A stretch of 64,000 nt of DNA from Vibrio sp. 10N.261.55.A7 (GTDB lineage Bacteria > Pseudomonadota > Gammaproteobacteria > Enterobacterales > Vibrionaceae): contig NZ_MCWZ01000317.1 of NCBI RefSeq assembly GCF_002877365.1, positions 1-64,000 of the forward strand. Reading direction: 5' to 3'. Within the stretch, counting starts at the first letter, position 1. Each line of letters opens with the position of its first letter. A model generated the notes under the pieces. The model searched no databases. It worked only from the letters and a program-made list of their open reading frames with translations, and was not told where the DNA came from. Shown one piece after another: positions 1 through 8,223 of the stretch. The translations under genes and the position numbers were made by a program.

Positions 1-87
1 GTGCGTCTTCTGTTCAATAAAGTAACAAATAAATTTGCTTTTGGGTAAGAAAATTACGGAATAAGCCATAATAATATTGTGAAAACT

Positions 88-118
88 ATAAAAAACGGCA
101 CCTACAGGTACCGTTTGT
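88..118 (-). terminator. Rho-independent terminator of rpiA
   Basis: Read on the minus strand, an AAACGGTACC arm, a 4-base loop and a GGTGCCGTTT arm form a 10-bp stem with one G-U pair, followed by T residues. It lies about 35 bases after the rpiA stop. The remaining bases 1-87 hold no gene that I can see. Confidence 0.75.
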
Positions 119-153
119 AATCAAATGACAGAAAGTGTCTTTCTTTTTATCGA

Positions 154-810
154 TTATTCTTCGATTTTGGCACCTTCTGGTGTGCCAGTGATGACAGCAT
201 CAGCGCCACGAGCAGCAAATAAACCGACAGTCACGACACCGGCAATTGCGTTGATGGTTTTTTCTAGCTCTTTAGGCTCTGTGATAGCCATATCATGAAC
301 ATCTAGGATGTCACAGCCGTTATCTGTCACGACACCTTCACGGTAAACAGGGTTACCGCCAAGCTTAGCTAATTCACGTGTAACGTAAGCGCGTGACATT
401 GGAATGACTTCAACAGGAAGTGGGAACTTGCCTAATACGTCAACCGCTTTCGTGCCATCTACAATACAAATAAACTTGTCTGAGATAGCCGCTACGATTT
501 TTTCACGAGTCAGCGCCGCGCCGCCACCTTTGATCATGTCACGACTCGCATTGATCTCGTCAGCACCATCAACGTAGACATCCAGTTTTTCGACATCATT
601 ACAATCAAAGACTTCAATGCCGAGTTCGATCAGCTTTTCTGTTGACGCTTCAGAGCTTGATACCGCCCCTTTAATGTCGCCTTTAATTGAACCAAGAGCA
701 TCGATGAAGTGGTTAACAGTAGAGCCTGTACCTACGCCTACAATACTGCCTTTTTCTACGTACTTAAGAGCGGCCCAACCGGCTGCTTTTTTCATTTCAT
801 CTTGAGTCAT
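154..810 (-). CDS. rpiA: Ribose-5-phosphate isomerase A
   Basis: Interconverts ribose 5-phosphate and ribulose 5-phosphate in the non-oxidative pentose phosphate pathway; cytoplasmic. The protein begins [18 protein letters not shown], very close to E. coli RpiA, and carries the family signatures GTGSTVNHF (phosphate binding), DGADEIN and [11 protein letters not shown]. At 218 aa it is full length. An in-frame ATG six bases upstream (816) gives MSMTQ, but the AGGAG ribosome site abuts that codon and sits six bases from the ATG at 810, so I prefer 810. A terminator follows. In many gamma-proteobacteria serA is the next gene downstream; that would lie outside the window. Confidence 0.97.
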   Translation of the reverse strand: MTQDEMKKAAGWAALKYVEKGSIVGVGTGSTVNHFIDALGSIKGDIKGAVSSSEASTEKLIELGIEVFDCNDVEKLDVYVDGADEINASRDMIKGGGAALTREKIVAAISDKFICIVDGTKAVDVLGKFPLPVEVIPMSRAYVTRELAKLGGNPVYREGVVTDNGCDILDVHDMAITEPKELEKTINAIAGVVTVGLFAARGADAVITGTPEGAKIEE

Positions 811-885
811 GCTCATCTCCTGCTAGAAGTTAATGCCAATGGTTAACGTGAATGGTTAATGCGGCGCGATTATAACGGTATTGGT

Positions 886-1476
886 CTAAGATTCCCAATG
901 CCATACTCTGCTTGGCGTCACTATTTTTGGTAGTGGAACGTCCCAAGCTTCACTGGGAAGCGCTTCAACATGTTGACAGTCGTGAGCTAAGCCAATTGGT
1001 ATTGCCCCTTCTTTATGCTTAAACCAGGCTTCTAGTGTACGGTCGTAGTAACCACCACCCATTCCCAAGCGTTGGCCTGTGGAATCAAATGCCACTAGTG
1101 GCGTGCAAATCAGATCAAGTTCCGCTACCGGTTTGACTAGGGTTTGATTGAGCTTCGGCTCGATGATTTGATACTTATTTAGGACGACGGGTGTATCAGG
1201 GGTGTAGTGCAGGAAGAGCAATTGTCCTTTGGAAAAAGGGTGTAGCACAGGCAGGTACACGGCTTTTCCTTGCGCCCACAGCCATTCAATCAGAGGTGTT
1301 GTATTGACTTCACCATCTGTTGATAGGTAGATAGCAATATGGTTAGCGGAGGAAAGTTCAGGAATCGTCGAAAATTGTCGAACCAAGTCAAGCCCTGCTT
1401 GGTGCTGGGTATCGGCTTGGAGTTGGTTACGTCTTTCACGGATCTGTGAACGTATCGCTTGTCGAGATAAGGTCAT
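886..1476 (-). CDS. fau: 5-formyltetrahydrofolate cyclo-ligase
   Basis: Converts 5-formyltetrahydrofolate to 5,10-methenyltetrahydrofolate with ATP (YgfA/Fau family, cytoplasmic). The diagnostic stretches are YLPVLHPFSKGQLLF near the middle and the binding-site motif GQRLGMGGGYYDRTL, followed by AHDCQHVEALPSEAWDVPLPK. The longest frame opens at 1494 (MMTGGHMTL); the ATG at 1476 has AGGCGG upstream at better spacing and gives 196 aa, nearer the E. coli length, but the start is not certain. It lies directly downstream of the 6S RNA gene on the same strand, as in E. coli ssrS-ygfA, so it is probably co-transcribed with that RNA. Confidence 0.93.
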   Translation of the reverse strand: MTLSRQAIRSQIRERRNQLQADTQHQAGLDLVRQFSTIPELSSANHIAIYLSTDGEVNTTPLIEWLWAQGKAVYLPVLHPFSKGQLLFLHYTPDTPVVLNKYQIIEPKLNQTLVKPVAELDLICTPLVAFDSTGQRLGMGGGYYDRTLEAWFKHKEGAIPIGLAHDCQHVEALPSEAWDVPLPKIVTPSRVWHWES

Positions 1477-1510
1477 ATGTCCGCCTGTCATCATAGCGGG
1501 TATCGAATAG

Positions 1511-1693
1511 GATACCCCAGAGTGCCGTTGAGGATTGTGGCCCTTGAACCATCTGGTTCAAGGCGGGTCAGCAAGGGTGACCGTAGGCTTCTCGGTACGA
1601 GCCGAGCTTGCTCAATAGTCATCGAATACTAATCCTAGGGTATTGCTTATCGGCTCAGGGACTTAAATCCTGCTGACGCACACTCCAGGGTAA
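1511..1693 (-). ncRNA. ssrS: 6S RNA
   Basis: Non-coding RNA that binds sigma-70 RNA polymerase holoenzyme in stationary phase. The minus strand contains landmarks shared with E. coli 6S RNA: CCCTGAGCCGATA, GAGCAAGCTCGG followed by CCGAGAAGCC, and CCTTGAACCA-TGGTTCAAGG near the 3' end. The two ends, ACCCTGGAGTG and CACTCTGGGGT, pair to close the long rod. It lies between zapA and fau, the classic gammaproteobacterial location. The ends are estimated from the closing stem, to within about 5 bases. Confidence 0.93.
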
Positions 1694-1757
1694 AACGGGT
1701 ACAGTTTAAACGGTTGTCGTTTACTGTTGGTAAAGTAAAGTGTATCAGTATTTCCAG

Positions 1758-2063
1758 TTACTGACCTTGATTAACTTTGCTTAATGCATCATCTAATGAC
1801 GCAGAGAGAAGTTCCATTCTCTCGGTAAGTTGGGATTGCTGAGATTGATCATCTTTGTTCTTACTGTGCAGCTCATAGCAAATGTTGAGTGCGGCAAAGG
1901 TAAGTAATTGAACTTCATTGGTGACTTTCGTACGTTCAGCCAATTCTGCCAAACGGTTATCAAGATCTTGGGCAGCATGCTGCAATGACTCTTCTTGCCC
2001 ATCAGGACAATTGACACGAGTGAGCTTACCTAAAATTTTAACGTCTACCGCTTGATTACTCAT
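1758..2063 (-). CDS. zapA: Cell division protein ZapA
   Basis: Small FtsZ-ring-associated protein that bundles FtsZ protofilaments at midcell. The 101-aa frame begins with the family beta-strand segment VDVKILGKLTRVNCPDGQEE. The helical part LLTFAALNICYELHSK and a C-terminal coiled coil follow. Length and location directly upstream of 6S RNA match E. coli zapA-ssrS-ygfA. The ribosome site is weak (GAGTTGAACCATA before ATG). It is divergent from ygfB. Confidence 0.93.
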   Translation of the reverse strand: MSNQAVDVKILGKLTRVNCPDGQEESLQHAAQDLDNRLAELAERTKVTNEVQLLTFAALNICYELHSKNKDDQSQQSQLTERMELLSASLDDALSKVNQGQ

Positions 2064-2341
2064 TATGGTTCAACTCTATTTTCACATTTCCTAATCTAGG
2101 ATGGCCGAATTCACGATCTCGCAAAACGATGGTTGTTGTGATCATTGCCACCGAGTCGGAAACTATAGAAAAAGCGTCCATAACATTCAAGCTTTTCCCG
2201 CAACCGTAGAAGAAAACGAGTACTGAGAACACAGATATTGGGCAAATTGTATAAAAGCCCGCCATATTATGTTTATCAACGTTTTCGCTCAGTGAGTGAG
2301 ATGTTAGGATGTCGAATAATCTATGAATACTGGGTTTTACC

Positions 2342-2920
2342 ATGAGCAAAACAACACTACCTGAATACCTTTCAAGTGCAATAGAATTACAGTCTGCTGC
2401 GTTAGCCGTTACTCCTGCAGAGCTGCATGGCTTGTTGACAGGCATGATCAGTGGTGGACTTTCCCTTAATGATAATAGCTGGCAGCCACTTATTTTTGAT
2501 TACACCAATGATGGAATGGGGTGGCCTGAACGTGCACTGCAGGTGGCACAATCTATCTTCGATGCAACGTCTAAAGAGTTAGTTGGCACGGACTTAGAGT
2601 TGTCATTGCTGCTTCCCGATCAAGAAGCCAGTGCCAGCGTGTTTGATTTGGCCGATGGCCTAAGTGATTGGATTAATCATTTTATCTCAGGTTTAGGGTT
2701 GGCTGGTGCAACGCTGAACAAGGTGTCGCCTGACACGAAAGAAGCCTTGGGCGATCTCGAAGAAATGGCGAGACTGGGCATTGATGAAGATGATGATCTT
2801 GAAGAGCAGGCTTTGCTATTAGAGCAGGTCATTGAGCATGTGAAAGTTTGTGTGTTGACTATTCATACAGAACTTGGTGTTAAAGCTGATAAAGCGGAAG
2901 AGAAGCCAACGCTACACTAA
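2342..2920 (+). CDS. ygfB: YgfB/UPF0149 family protein
   Basis: Small acidic helical protein of the YecA/YgfB family (192 aa). Typical features are the N-terminal [16 protein letters not shown], the central [23 protein letters not shown] and the acidic [21 protein letters not shown] near the C terminus. In some gamma-proteobacteria YgfB has been linked to control of other genes; its biochemical role is not settled. It heads a plus-strand cluster with ubiH and ubiI. In E. coli pepP lies between ygfB and ubiH; here only about 44 bases separate the two, so pepP is absent from this site. A shared promoter region with zapA lies upstream. Confidence 0.92.
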   Translation: MSKTTLPEYLSSAIELQSAALAVTPAELHGLLTGMISGGLSLNDNSWQPLIFDYTNDGMGWPERALQVAQSIFDATSKELVGTDLELSLLLPDQEASASVFDLADGLSDWINHFISGLGLAGATLNKVSPDTKEALGDLEEMARLGIDEDDDLEEQALLLEQVIEHVKVCVLTIHTELGVKADKAEEKPTLH

Positions 2921-2964
2921 ATGCTACAAACAAGAGAACCGTCAAACATTAGAGAGCTGAATCA

Positions 2965-4143
2965 ATGAAGAAGTATGATGTGATTATCGCTGGTGGCGCA
3001 ATGGCTGGTGCAACCTTAGCTTTAGCCATAAGGGAGTTAAGTCAGCAGACATTGTCCATTGCCGTTGTAGAGGCTTACCAAGTCGATCATCATGCCCATC
3101 CTGGGTTCGACTCTCGCTCTATTGCCCTTTCTGCAGGCACGGTGGCGATCTTAAAAAAACTGAATTTGTGGTCATCGATAGAACCCGTCGCGACCGCCAT
3201 TGATCATATTCACGTGTCAGACCAAACTCATTTGGGCATTACGAACATAAACAAGCAAGCGCTCGGCATTGATGCATTGGGTTATGTTGTCGAACTTGCT
3301 GATATTGGCGAAATCTACCAAGGCAAGATGGATGCGGATTCTGGCATCGAATTGTTGTGCCCCGACTCAGTTACTCACATTAGTCGAGAACCAGAACTGG
3401 TGACAGTAGAGCTAGACAGTGGGCAATCCATTCAAGGCAAGTTACTTGTTGCGGCTGATGGGGCGATGTCGACTTGCTGTGAGCAAATTGGCATTGAAAT
3501 GCTCGAGCATGATTTTGAACAGTCTGCTGTGATTGCGAATGTGGTGAGTAGCGAGCCTCATAATCATCAAGCTTTTGAGCGTTTTACGAAGTACGGCCCT
3601 CTCGCTTTATTGCCAATGAGCGATAATCGATTGTCGTTGGTTTGGTGCCTTTCGCCTGATCTTGTGACGCAAGTTTTGTCGATGGACGACGATGAGTTTT
3701 TACTTGAGTTGCAAAGTGAGTTTGGCTGGAGACTAGGGCAGTTAACGAAAGTTGGCAGCCGAGCGACCTATCCATTGCTATTGCGTTACAGAAGCCAAAA
3801 CATCTCGCATCGCTTTGCTATTGTCGGTAATGCCGCTCAAACTTTACACCCAATCGCGGGACAAGGTTTTAATCTTGGCATTCGGGACGTAGCGAGTTTG
3901 GCTGAAGAGATCGCCTTTTCTTCTGAAGACCCAGGAAGCTATGAGACGTTAGTGGCCTACAGGAAACGACGTGAGAATGATCGTGAAGACACCATTTCAA
4001 TGACATCTCAGCTAGTACATACGTTTTCCAATGATTTACTCTCTATGAGAGTGGGGCGAAACCTAGCGCTGGTCGCAATGGATAACCTTCCTGTTTTAAA
4101 AACGCCTTTACTGCGAAGAACATTAGGCATTGTTCAGAGGTAA
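2965..4143 (+). CDS. ubiH: 2-octaprenyl-6-methoxyphenol hydroxylase UbiH
   Basis: FAD-dependent monooxygenase that hydroxylates the aromatic ring during ubiquinone synthesis, probably on the Ubi metabolon. N-terminal FAD-binding motif YDVIIAGGAMAGATLALA (residues 4-21), the central ADGAMS motif, and the second FAD motif VGNAAQTLHPIAGQGFNLGIRD near residue 290. The NAAQ form is what distinguishes UbiH from UbiI (DAAH) in E. coli. It has 392 aa, a normal length. ubiI follows after 37 bases, so the two are probably an operon. Confidence 0.93.
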   Translation: MKKYDVIIAGGAMAGATLALAIRELSQQTLSIAVVEAYQVDHHAHPGFDSRSIALSAGTVAILKKLNLWSSIEPVATAIDHIHVSDQTHLGITNINKQALGIDALGYVVELADIGEIYQGKMDADSGIELLCPDSVTHISREPELVTVELDSGQSIQGKLLVAADGAMSTCCEQIGIEMLEHDFEQSAVIANVVSSEPHNHQAFERFTKYGPLALLPMSDNRLSLVWCLSPDLVTQVLSMDDDEFLLELQSEFGWRLGQLTKVGSRATYPLLLRYRSQNISHRFAIVGNAAQTLHPIAGQGFNLGIRDVASLAEEIAFSSEDPGSYETLVAYRKRRENDREDTISMTSQLVHTFSNDLLSMRVGRNLALVAMDNLPVLKTPLLRRTLGIVQR

Positions 4144-4180
4144 ACACCGTGAGCAATGAAATAAAAAGGATAACAAGAAC

Positions 4181-5407
4181 ATGATGCAAAGCGTCGATAT
4201 CGCAATTGTTGGTGGTGGCATGGTTGGTCTGGCTCTCGCTGCTGCTTTTAAAGAGACAGATTTACGAATTGCCGTTATTGAAGGACATCGGCCTGATGAA
4301 AACTTGAAAGACCTGCCCGATGTGAGAGTGTCGGCGTTGAGTCGTTCAAGTGAAACTATTTTGAAGAATGTGGGTGCGTGGCAAGGTATTGAGCAGCGTC
4401 GACTTTCCCCCTATGTAGGAATGGAAGTATGGGAGCAAGACAGCTTTGCCCGAATTGAGTTTGAAGCAAAGCAGCACGCTCAGCCTAACTTAGGACACAT
4501 TGTTGAAAACCGAGTCATTCAGCTCTCACTCCTTGAAAAAGTGAAGCAGCAGTCGAATGTCTCTCTGTTTATGCCTAATACCTGTTTGAGTATTGCTGTC
4601 GGTGAGAGTGAAGCGTGGTTATCTCTTGATAATGGCCAATCATTGACGGCAAAACTCGTTGTAGGCGCTGATGGCGCTAATTCGTGGGTAAGGAATCAAC
4701 TTGATATTCCATTGACGCACTGGGATTACGGCCACAGTGCAATCGTCGCGAACATCAAAACAGTAGAGTCCCATGAATCGACCGCGAGACAGATCTTCAC
4801 ACCACTAGGCCCATTGGCGTTCCTGCCAATGTCAGAACCCAATATGAGTTCAATCGTATGGTCTACAGAACCTACTCGTGCTGAACAGCTAATTAAGATG
4901 TCTGACGCAGAGTTTAATAAGTCATTAACCGCTGAATTTGATCACCGCTTGGGTTTATGTGAAGTGGTGGGTGAGCGTTCATCTTTCCCACTTCGAATGC
5001 GTTACGCTCGTGATTTCGCTCTCGATAGAATTGCTTTGGTTGGTGATGCAGCACATACGATTCACCCGCTTGCTGGGCAAGGCGTGAATCTTGGGTTGTT
5101 AGACGCTGCGAGCTTGGCGCAAGAAATCAATCAACTTTGGCGACAAGGTGAAGATATAGGCAGCAAGCGAAACCTGCGTAGCTATGAACGCTGGCGAAAA
5201 GCAGAGGCGGCGAAAATGATAGCGTCGATGCAAGGCTTTAAAGATTTGTTTGAAGGTGATAACCCTGCGAAAAAATTGCTTCGTGGTATTGGAATGCAAT
5301 TAACTGGTCAAATCCCAGGAGCGAAAGACGAGATAATGAAGCGTGCGCTTGGATTAAAAGGCAACCTTCCAGAGCTAGCTAAGGCGAATCACAGCGAATT
5401 TGTCTAG
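4181..5407 (+). CDS. ubiI: 2-octaprenylphenol hydroxylase UbiI
   Basis: FAD-dependent aromatic hydroxylase (formerly VisC) acting at C5 of the ring in ubiquinone synthesis. N-terminal dinucleotide motif DIAIVGGGMVGLALAAA, central VGADGANSWVRN, and the second FAD motif VGDAAHTIHPLAGQGVNLGLLD around residue 290. At 408 aa it is close to family length. The start is ATG-ATG; either codon could be used. Paralogous to ubiH just upstream, and followed by a strong terminator. Confidence 0.93.
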   Translation: MMQSVDIAIVGGGMVGLALAAAFKETDLRIAVIEGHRPDENLKDLPDVRVSALSRSSETILKNVGAWQGIEQRRLSPYVGMEVWEQDSFARIEFEAKQHAQPNLGHIVENRVIQLSLLEKVKQQSNVSLFMPNTCLSIAVGESEAWLSLDNGQSLTAKLVVGADGANSWVRNQLDIPLTHWDYGHSAIVANIKTVESHESTARQIFTPLGPLAFLPMSEPNMSSIVWSTEPTRAEQLIKMSDAEFNKSLTAEFDHRLGLCEVVGERSSFPLRMRYARDFALDRIALVGDAAHTIHPLAGQGVNLGLLDAASLAQEINQLWRQGEDIGSKRNLRSYERWRKAEAAKMIASMQGFKDLFEGDNPAKKLLRGIGMQLTGQIPGAKDEIMKRALGLKGNLPELAKANHSEFV

Positions 5408-5437
5408 CTCGTCAGCTCTGAGCGCATTAGAACTAAA

Positions 5438-5465
5438 AAGGGTTGGCAATTTGCCAACCCTTTAT
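5438..5465 (+). terminator. Terminator after ubiI
   Basis: AAAGGGTTGGCAA and TTGCCAACCCTTT form a perfect stem with flanking A and T runs. It can work in both directions, serving ubiI (+) and ytfK (-). Confidence 0.85.
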
Positions 5466-5494
5466 CTTTAAGCCTATTTTTTTAAGTGCAAGTT

Positions 5495-5701
5495 TTAAGC
5501 ACAAACACAGCGCAGTCTTTTAATTTCTAGATTCACTTCTTTAACTGCCTGAAAGTGACGATTATCAGCACGTTCTGGCAGGATGAGTTTTCCGTTATCA
5601 AACTCAAACTTTCCTACGCCATAAATGTAAATTTTCCCTTTAAAAAGCCTACTAACATGTTTGGCAATCATACTCGGCGTATAGCGCTTAAACAGTCTCA
5701 T
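5495..5701 (-). CDS. ytfK: YtfK-like DUF1107 protein
   Basis: A 68-aa protein resembling E. coli YtfK over its whole length: MRLFKRYTPSMIAKHVSRLF, then KGKIYIYGVGKFEFDNGKL and a C-terminal VKEVNLEIKRL. In E. coli YtfK activates the (p)ppGpp synthetase activity of SpoT during phosphate and fatty-acid starvation. That role here is inferred from family membership. AAGGAT at suitable spacing precedes the ATG. It is monocistronic between the ubiI terminator and a long non-coding region; a TATAAT lies about 40 bases upstream of the start. The end has an unusual Cys pair (LRCVCA). Confidence 0.85.
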   Translation of the reverse strand: MRLFKRYTPSMIAKHVSRLFKGKIYIYGVGKFEFDNGKLILPERADNRHFQAVKEVNLEIKRLRCVCA

Positions 5702-5737
5702 ATTCTTATATCCTTATTATTCTTCCTAGCACCGCGA

Positions 5738-5743
5738 ATTATA
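5738..5743 (-). promoter_or_regulatory. Possible -10 element of ytfK
   Basis: Minus strand TATAAT about 36 bases before the ytfK start. No convincing -35 is visible. Upstream, AATCCCC (5746-5752) and GGGGATT (5778-5784) form an inverted repeat that could be an operator. Confidence 0.35.
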
Positions 5744-5806
5744 TAAATCCCCCACTGATATTGTTGTGATAAGACGAGGGGATTATGCAGATAAACCAAC
5801 TCAATT

Positions 5807-5848
5807 GGATATTTGTGCTGCTCTAAGCAGATATGAAGACAAATATCC
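5807..5848. repeat. Inverted repeat (potential stem-loop)
   Basis: GGATATTTGT (5807-5816) and ACAAATATCC (5839-5848) are perfect 10-bp inverted arms around a 22-base loop. The loop contains a nested CTGCT/AGCAG hairpin. No T tract follows on either strand, so it is not an obvious terminator. Confidence 0.5.
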
Positions 5849-6030
5849 GACTTAGCGTGATGGATTCCTCAAAGTTAATGCAAGTCTGATTTTCTATTGT
5901 TCAATTTTTCCACGTATGGTGCTGGAAAATTGTGACACTTTTAAGAATAGCGTGATTATATTTAATTGTGTTAATTTTTTGTAAATAGAAAATGTAATTT
6001 ACTATGAATAGTGAGTGAGGAATGGAGGGT

Positions 6031-6058
6031 AAAAAAAGCCCGCTCATAATTGGCGGGC
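6031..6058 (-). terminator. Rho-independent terminator (orphan or of the ygfZ operon)
   Basis: On the minus strand a GCCCGC/GCGGGC stem with a 9-base loop is followed by seven T residues. It lies about 230 bases after the last codon of the YbaK-family gene. It could therefore end that operon or a separate small RNA. Confidence 0.7.
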
Positions 6059-6178
6059 GAATAGTCACAGATGCATTACACAAAAAGTGGATGTCCTGAA
6101 ACAATCAGTGGATTCACTTTTTTGTTGGGAAGGAGTAAAGCGACCATTGGGCTGCCTCAATTTCAACCAACATCCATA
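6031..6178 (-). ncRNA. Candidate small RNA or structured 3' UTR
   Basis: No protein is convincing in 5702-6288, yet the minus strand shows an ordered layout. There is a possible -10 (TATACA, 6185-6190), then a CU-rich ACTCCTTCCC stretch (6127-6136) complementary to a Shine-Dalgarno site, then a long stem-loop (arms 6080-6092 and 6112-6125), then a strong terminator. This resembles Hfq-dependent small RNAs. No good -35 was found, so it may instead be processed from the ygfZ-YbaK mRNA. I know no named family that it matches. Confidence 0.35.
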
Positions 6179-6288
6179 CTCTACTGTATAAAATTACTGG
6201 TGACTATTTATGTTTTTATTTTGAATATTAATTCTTTTGATTAGAGCACTAATTACGATGTAGATCATATGTGCCTGCAATGGAATGG

Positions 6289-6777
6289 TTAGTTTTCTTT
6301 ATTTCTGCGACATATGTCCGCCACGAAAGGATTGCAAAGGGTGATGAGGTCTTGGCAGCTTAAACTGATCCCTAACATAGGGTCACCACTACTGATCGTA
6401 ATCGTGGTTTCTTTTAAAAGGCGAGAATCGAAAAAGATAGGCATTGTGCTTTTGAGTAGTAGCGGGTTTACGGTACCTGCCTGATAGCCTGTGACAGACT
6501 CTATTTCATTTCGTGCAACGCACGTCATTCGCCGACAATTGAGTAAAGATCGCACGCGTTTAGGATCAACACTTTTGTCTCCGGGCAAACAAGCAAGAGC
6601 GTATTGATTACCCATATCGCGTAACACGATACTTTTCACCATCTGAGAAGGTCGAACACCACGCTGCCGTGCTGTTTCTTCGATGGTTATCGTCGGCTGT
6701 GTTTGATGCAGCAAATGATAGTCTATTTGCTGCGAGTCAAGGTATTCCGTTACGGGTGTCGCCAGTGCTTTACTCAT
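6289..6777 (-). CDS. YbaK/EbsC-family aminoacyl-tRNA deacylase-like protein
   Basis: 162-aa single-domain protein of the YbaK/prolyl-tRNA editing family, whose members hydrolyse mischarged aminoacyl-tRNAs. Supporting stretches are [19 protein letters not shown] at the start, [10 protein letters not shown] with the conserved Lys near residue 48, [33 protein letters not shown], and the closing [18 protein letters not shown]. Which amino acid it edits cannot be told. The start overlaps the end of ygfZ by 8 bases, so translation is probably coupled to that tRNA-modification gene. Confidence 0.82.
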   Translation of the reverse strand: MSKALATPVTEYLDSQQIDYHLLHQTQPTITIEETARQRGVRPSQMVKSIVLRDMGNQYALACLPGDKSVDPKRVRSLLNCRRMTCVARNEIESVTGYQAGTVNPLLLKSTMPIFFDSRLLKETTITISSGDPMLGISLSCQDLITLCNPFVADICRRNKEN

Positions 6778-7741
6778 CGTCTAATGAGTATGGTAACGCT
6801 TGTAGGGACCAGTTGTATTCAGGTTGATCTTTAAGACGAAGTTGGGTGTCGCTGTCGAGATCTTTAGAGCCTATGATGAGCCCGATCGCTCGGTCGTTAC
6901 CAAATTGGTAATAACTGAGTAAATCACCGGCTGAACGCCAGTTTTCCCCTACGGCTCTCTCTAGGGACACAGAGTCAAAAGAAGACAGCGCCTTTGAGGT
7001 TGAACCCGATACGATATACATGACGCGTTTGTTCATGCCTCTGTATTTGGCGCGTGCGACCGTTTCTTGGCCAGTGTAACAGCCTTTAGAAAAACTAATG
7101 CCACCAAGAGCTTGTAGGTTGAGTGCTTGCGGAATATGAGTGTTTTGTTGTGAACTATCAACGTAGGGCAGGGCGGACTCTATATCAAACCGAGTCCAAA
7201 TATCTTCGGCTACGGTTTGTGCGTCAGCCTGTGAGATGAGTTCCTCAGCCGACTCTGATGAGACAAGCAGCACCCAACGCTGACTGTCCACTTTAACAGC
7301 AGTGCCTCCAGTGATTATTCTAACATCGCCAGTGTCATCACTGAGTGTATCGATCCACGCCTGTGCTTCACTGCCAATGACACCGAGAGTGATATCTTGG
7401 CTTTGCTGTATCTCAACTTTTGCGAAGATAGCGTATTTCTTGAGTTCTGTTAGTTCGGTGTCAATCGCGCTTAAAGGTTGAATCATCGCGTAGCCATCAT
7501 TGTGATGAAACAGGCGGAATATACTCCAAACCTTGCCTTTGGCATCACAGTGAGCCCCAAAGGTTGATTGGTCGCTATTTAGCCCAACCACATCACAGGT
7601 GACTTGCCCTTGCAGGTAAGACTTCTTGTCGTCGCCGCTCATTGTAATCGCTCCCCAAGCGCTTAAATGAGTTAACATTAATGATGGAAGCGAACTCTCT
7701 GGAGAGATTGAAAGTGAAGTAAATTGTTGCTGCCAGTCCAT
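6770..7741 (-). CDS. ygfZ: tRNA-modifying protein YgfZ
   Basis: Folate-binding protein of the glycine-cleavage T-protein-like family, needed for the MiaB-dependent methylthio modification of tRNA and for repair of some Fe-S enzymes. The family signature KGCYTGQE with its conserved Cys lies near residue 220. It is preceded by [15 protein letters not shown] and followed by [12 protein letters not shown]. The N-terminal domain has [11 protein letters not shown]. At 323 aa it is full length. It is divergent from sdhE-ygfX, as in E. coli, and overlaps the YbaK-family gene downstream. Confidence 0.95.
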   Translation of the reverse strand: MDWQQQFTSLSISPESSLPSLMLTHLSAWGAITMSGDDKKSYLQGQVTCDVVGLNSDQSTFGAHCDAKGKVWSIFRLFHHNDGYAMIQPLSAIDTELTELKKYAIFAKVEIQQSQDITLGVIGSEAQAWIDTLSDDTGDVRIITGGTAVKVDSQRWVLLVSSESAEELISQADAQTVAEDIWTRFDIESALPYVDSSQQNTHIPQALNLQALGGISFSKGCYTGQETVARAKYRGMNKRVMYIVSGSTSKALSSFDSVSLERAVGENWRSAGDLLSYYQFGNDRAIGLIIGSKDLDSDTQLRLKDQPEYNWSLQALPYSLDDE

Positions 7742-7962
7742 GTTACCGTCCTAAGTACAATGATTAAGGGAGAGTGTGACCTATGTTAATCGTTAAGGCT
7801 TGCATAATTCAAGGAATAGCCTGATTTCCTTTGTGTGTGCGGATGACACACGATTGCCGTTCTGTGTATTTTTATTGAAGTAGCGGATTGTGACTCGGTT
7901 ACTAGTCGCGGTTTGTTGAGATTGTTACACTCTGGCTAGGATTACACAGTAGGGAACAATTC

Positions 7963-8223
7963 ATGTACACCACAGAACAAAAAGCACGTGTTAAGTGGGC
8001 TTGCCGTCGAGGAATGCTAGAGCTTGACGTGGTCATTATGCCTTTTTTTGAAGAGTGCTTTGAGTCGCTAAATAGCTCAGAACAACAAGATTTCGTTTCT
8101 TTGCTTGAGTGCGATGACCCAGACTTGTTTACATGGGTGATGGGACACGGTCGTAGCGAAAATTTGGGTCATGCATCCATGGTAGACAAAATTGTCGCAC
8201 ATAACCTCTCTAAGGTTCGTTAA
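7963..8223 (+). CDS. sdhE: Succinate dehydrogenase flavinylation factor SdhE
   Basis: 86-aa protein (formerly YgfY) that promotes covalent FAD attachment to SdhA and FrdA. The essential RGxxE motif is present in KWACRRGMLELD near residues 15-19. The rest matches the family five-helix fold (FVSLLECDDPDLFTWVMGHG). It is divergent from ygfZ and is followed by ygfX, whose likely start lies inside the end of this gene. Confidence 0.95.
   Translation: MYTTEQKARVKWACRRGMLELDVVIMPFFEECFESLNSSEQQDFVSLLECDDPDLFTWVMGHGRSENLGHASMVDKIVAHNLSKVR

Noticed and set aside
2056-2445. 129-aa open frame on the minus strand spanning the zapA-ygfB gap
   Set aside because: It overlaps the start of ygfB in antisense, looks like no family and covers the divergent promoter region.
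5901-6104. 67-aa minus-strand open frame in the long non-coding region
   Set aside because: It runs through the terminator hairpin at 6031-6058, has no ribosome site that I can see and no recognisable sequence.
6127-6195. Short plus-strand reading frame after a GGGAAGGAG site
   Set aside because: The only start is a TTG at long spacing and the product is about 14 residues. The same bases read better as the CU-rich seed of a minus-strand RNA.
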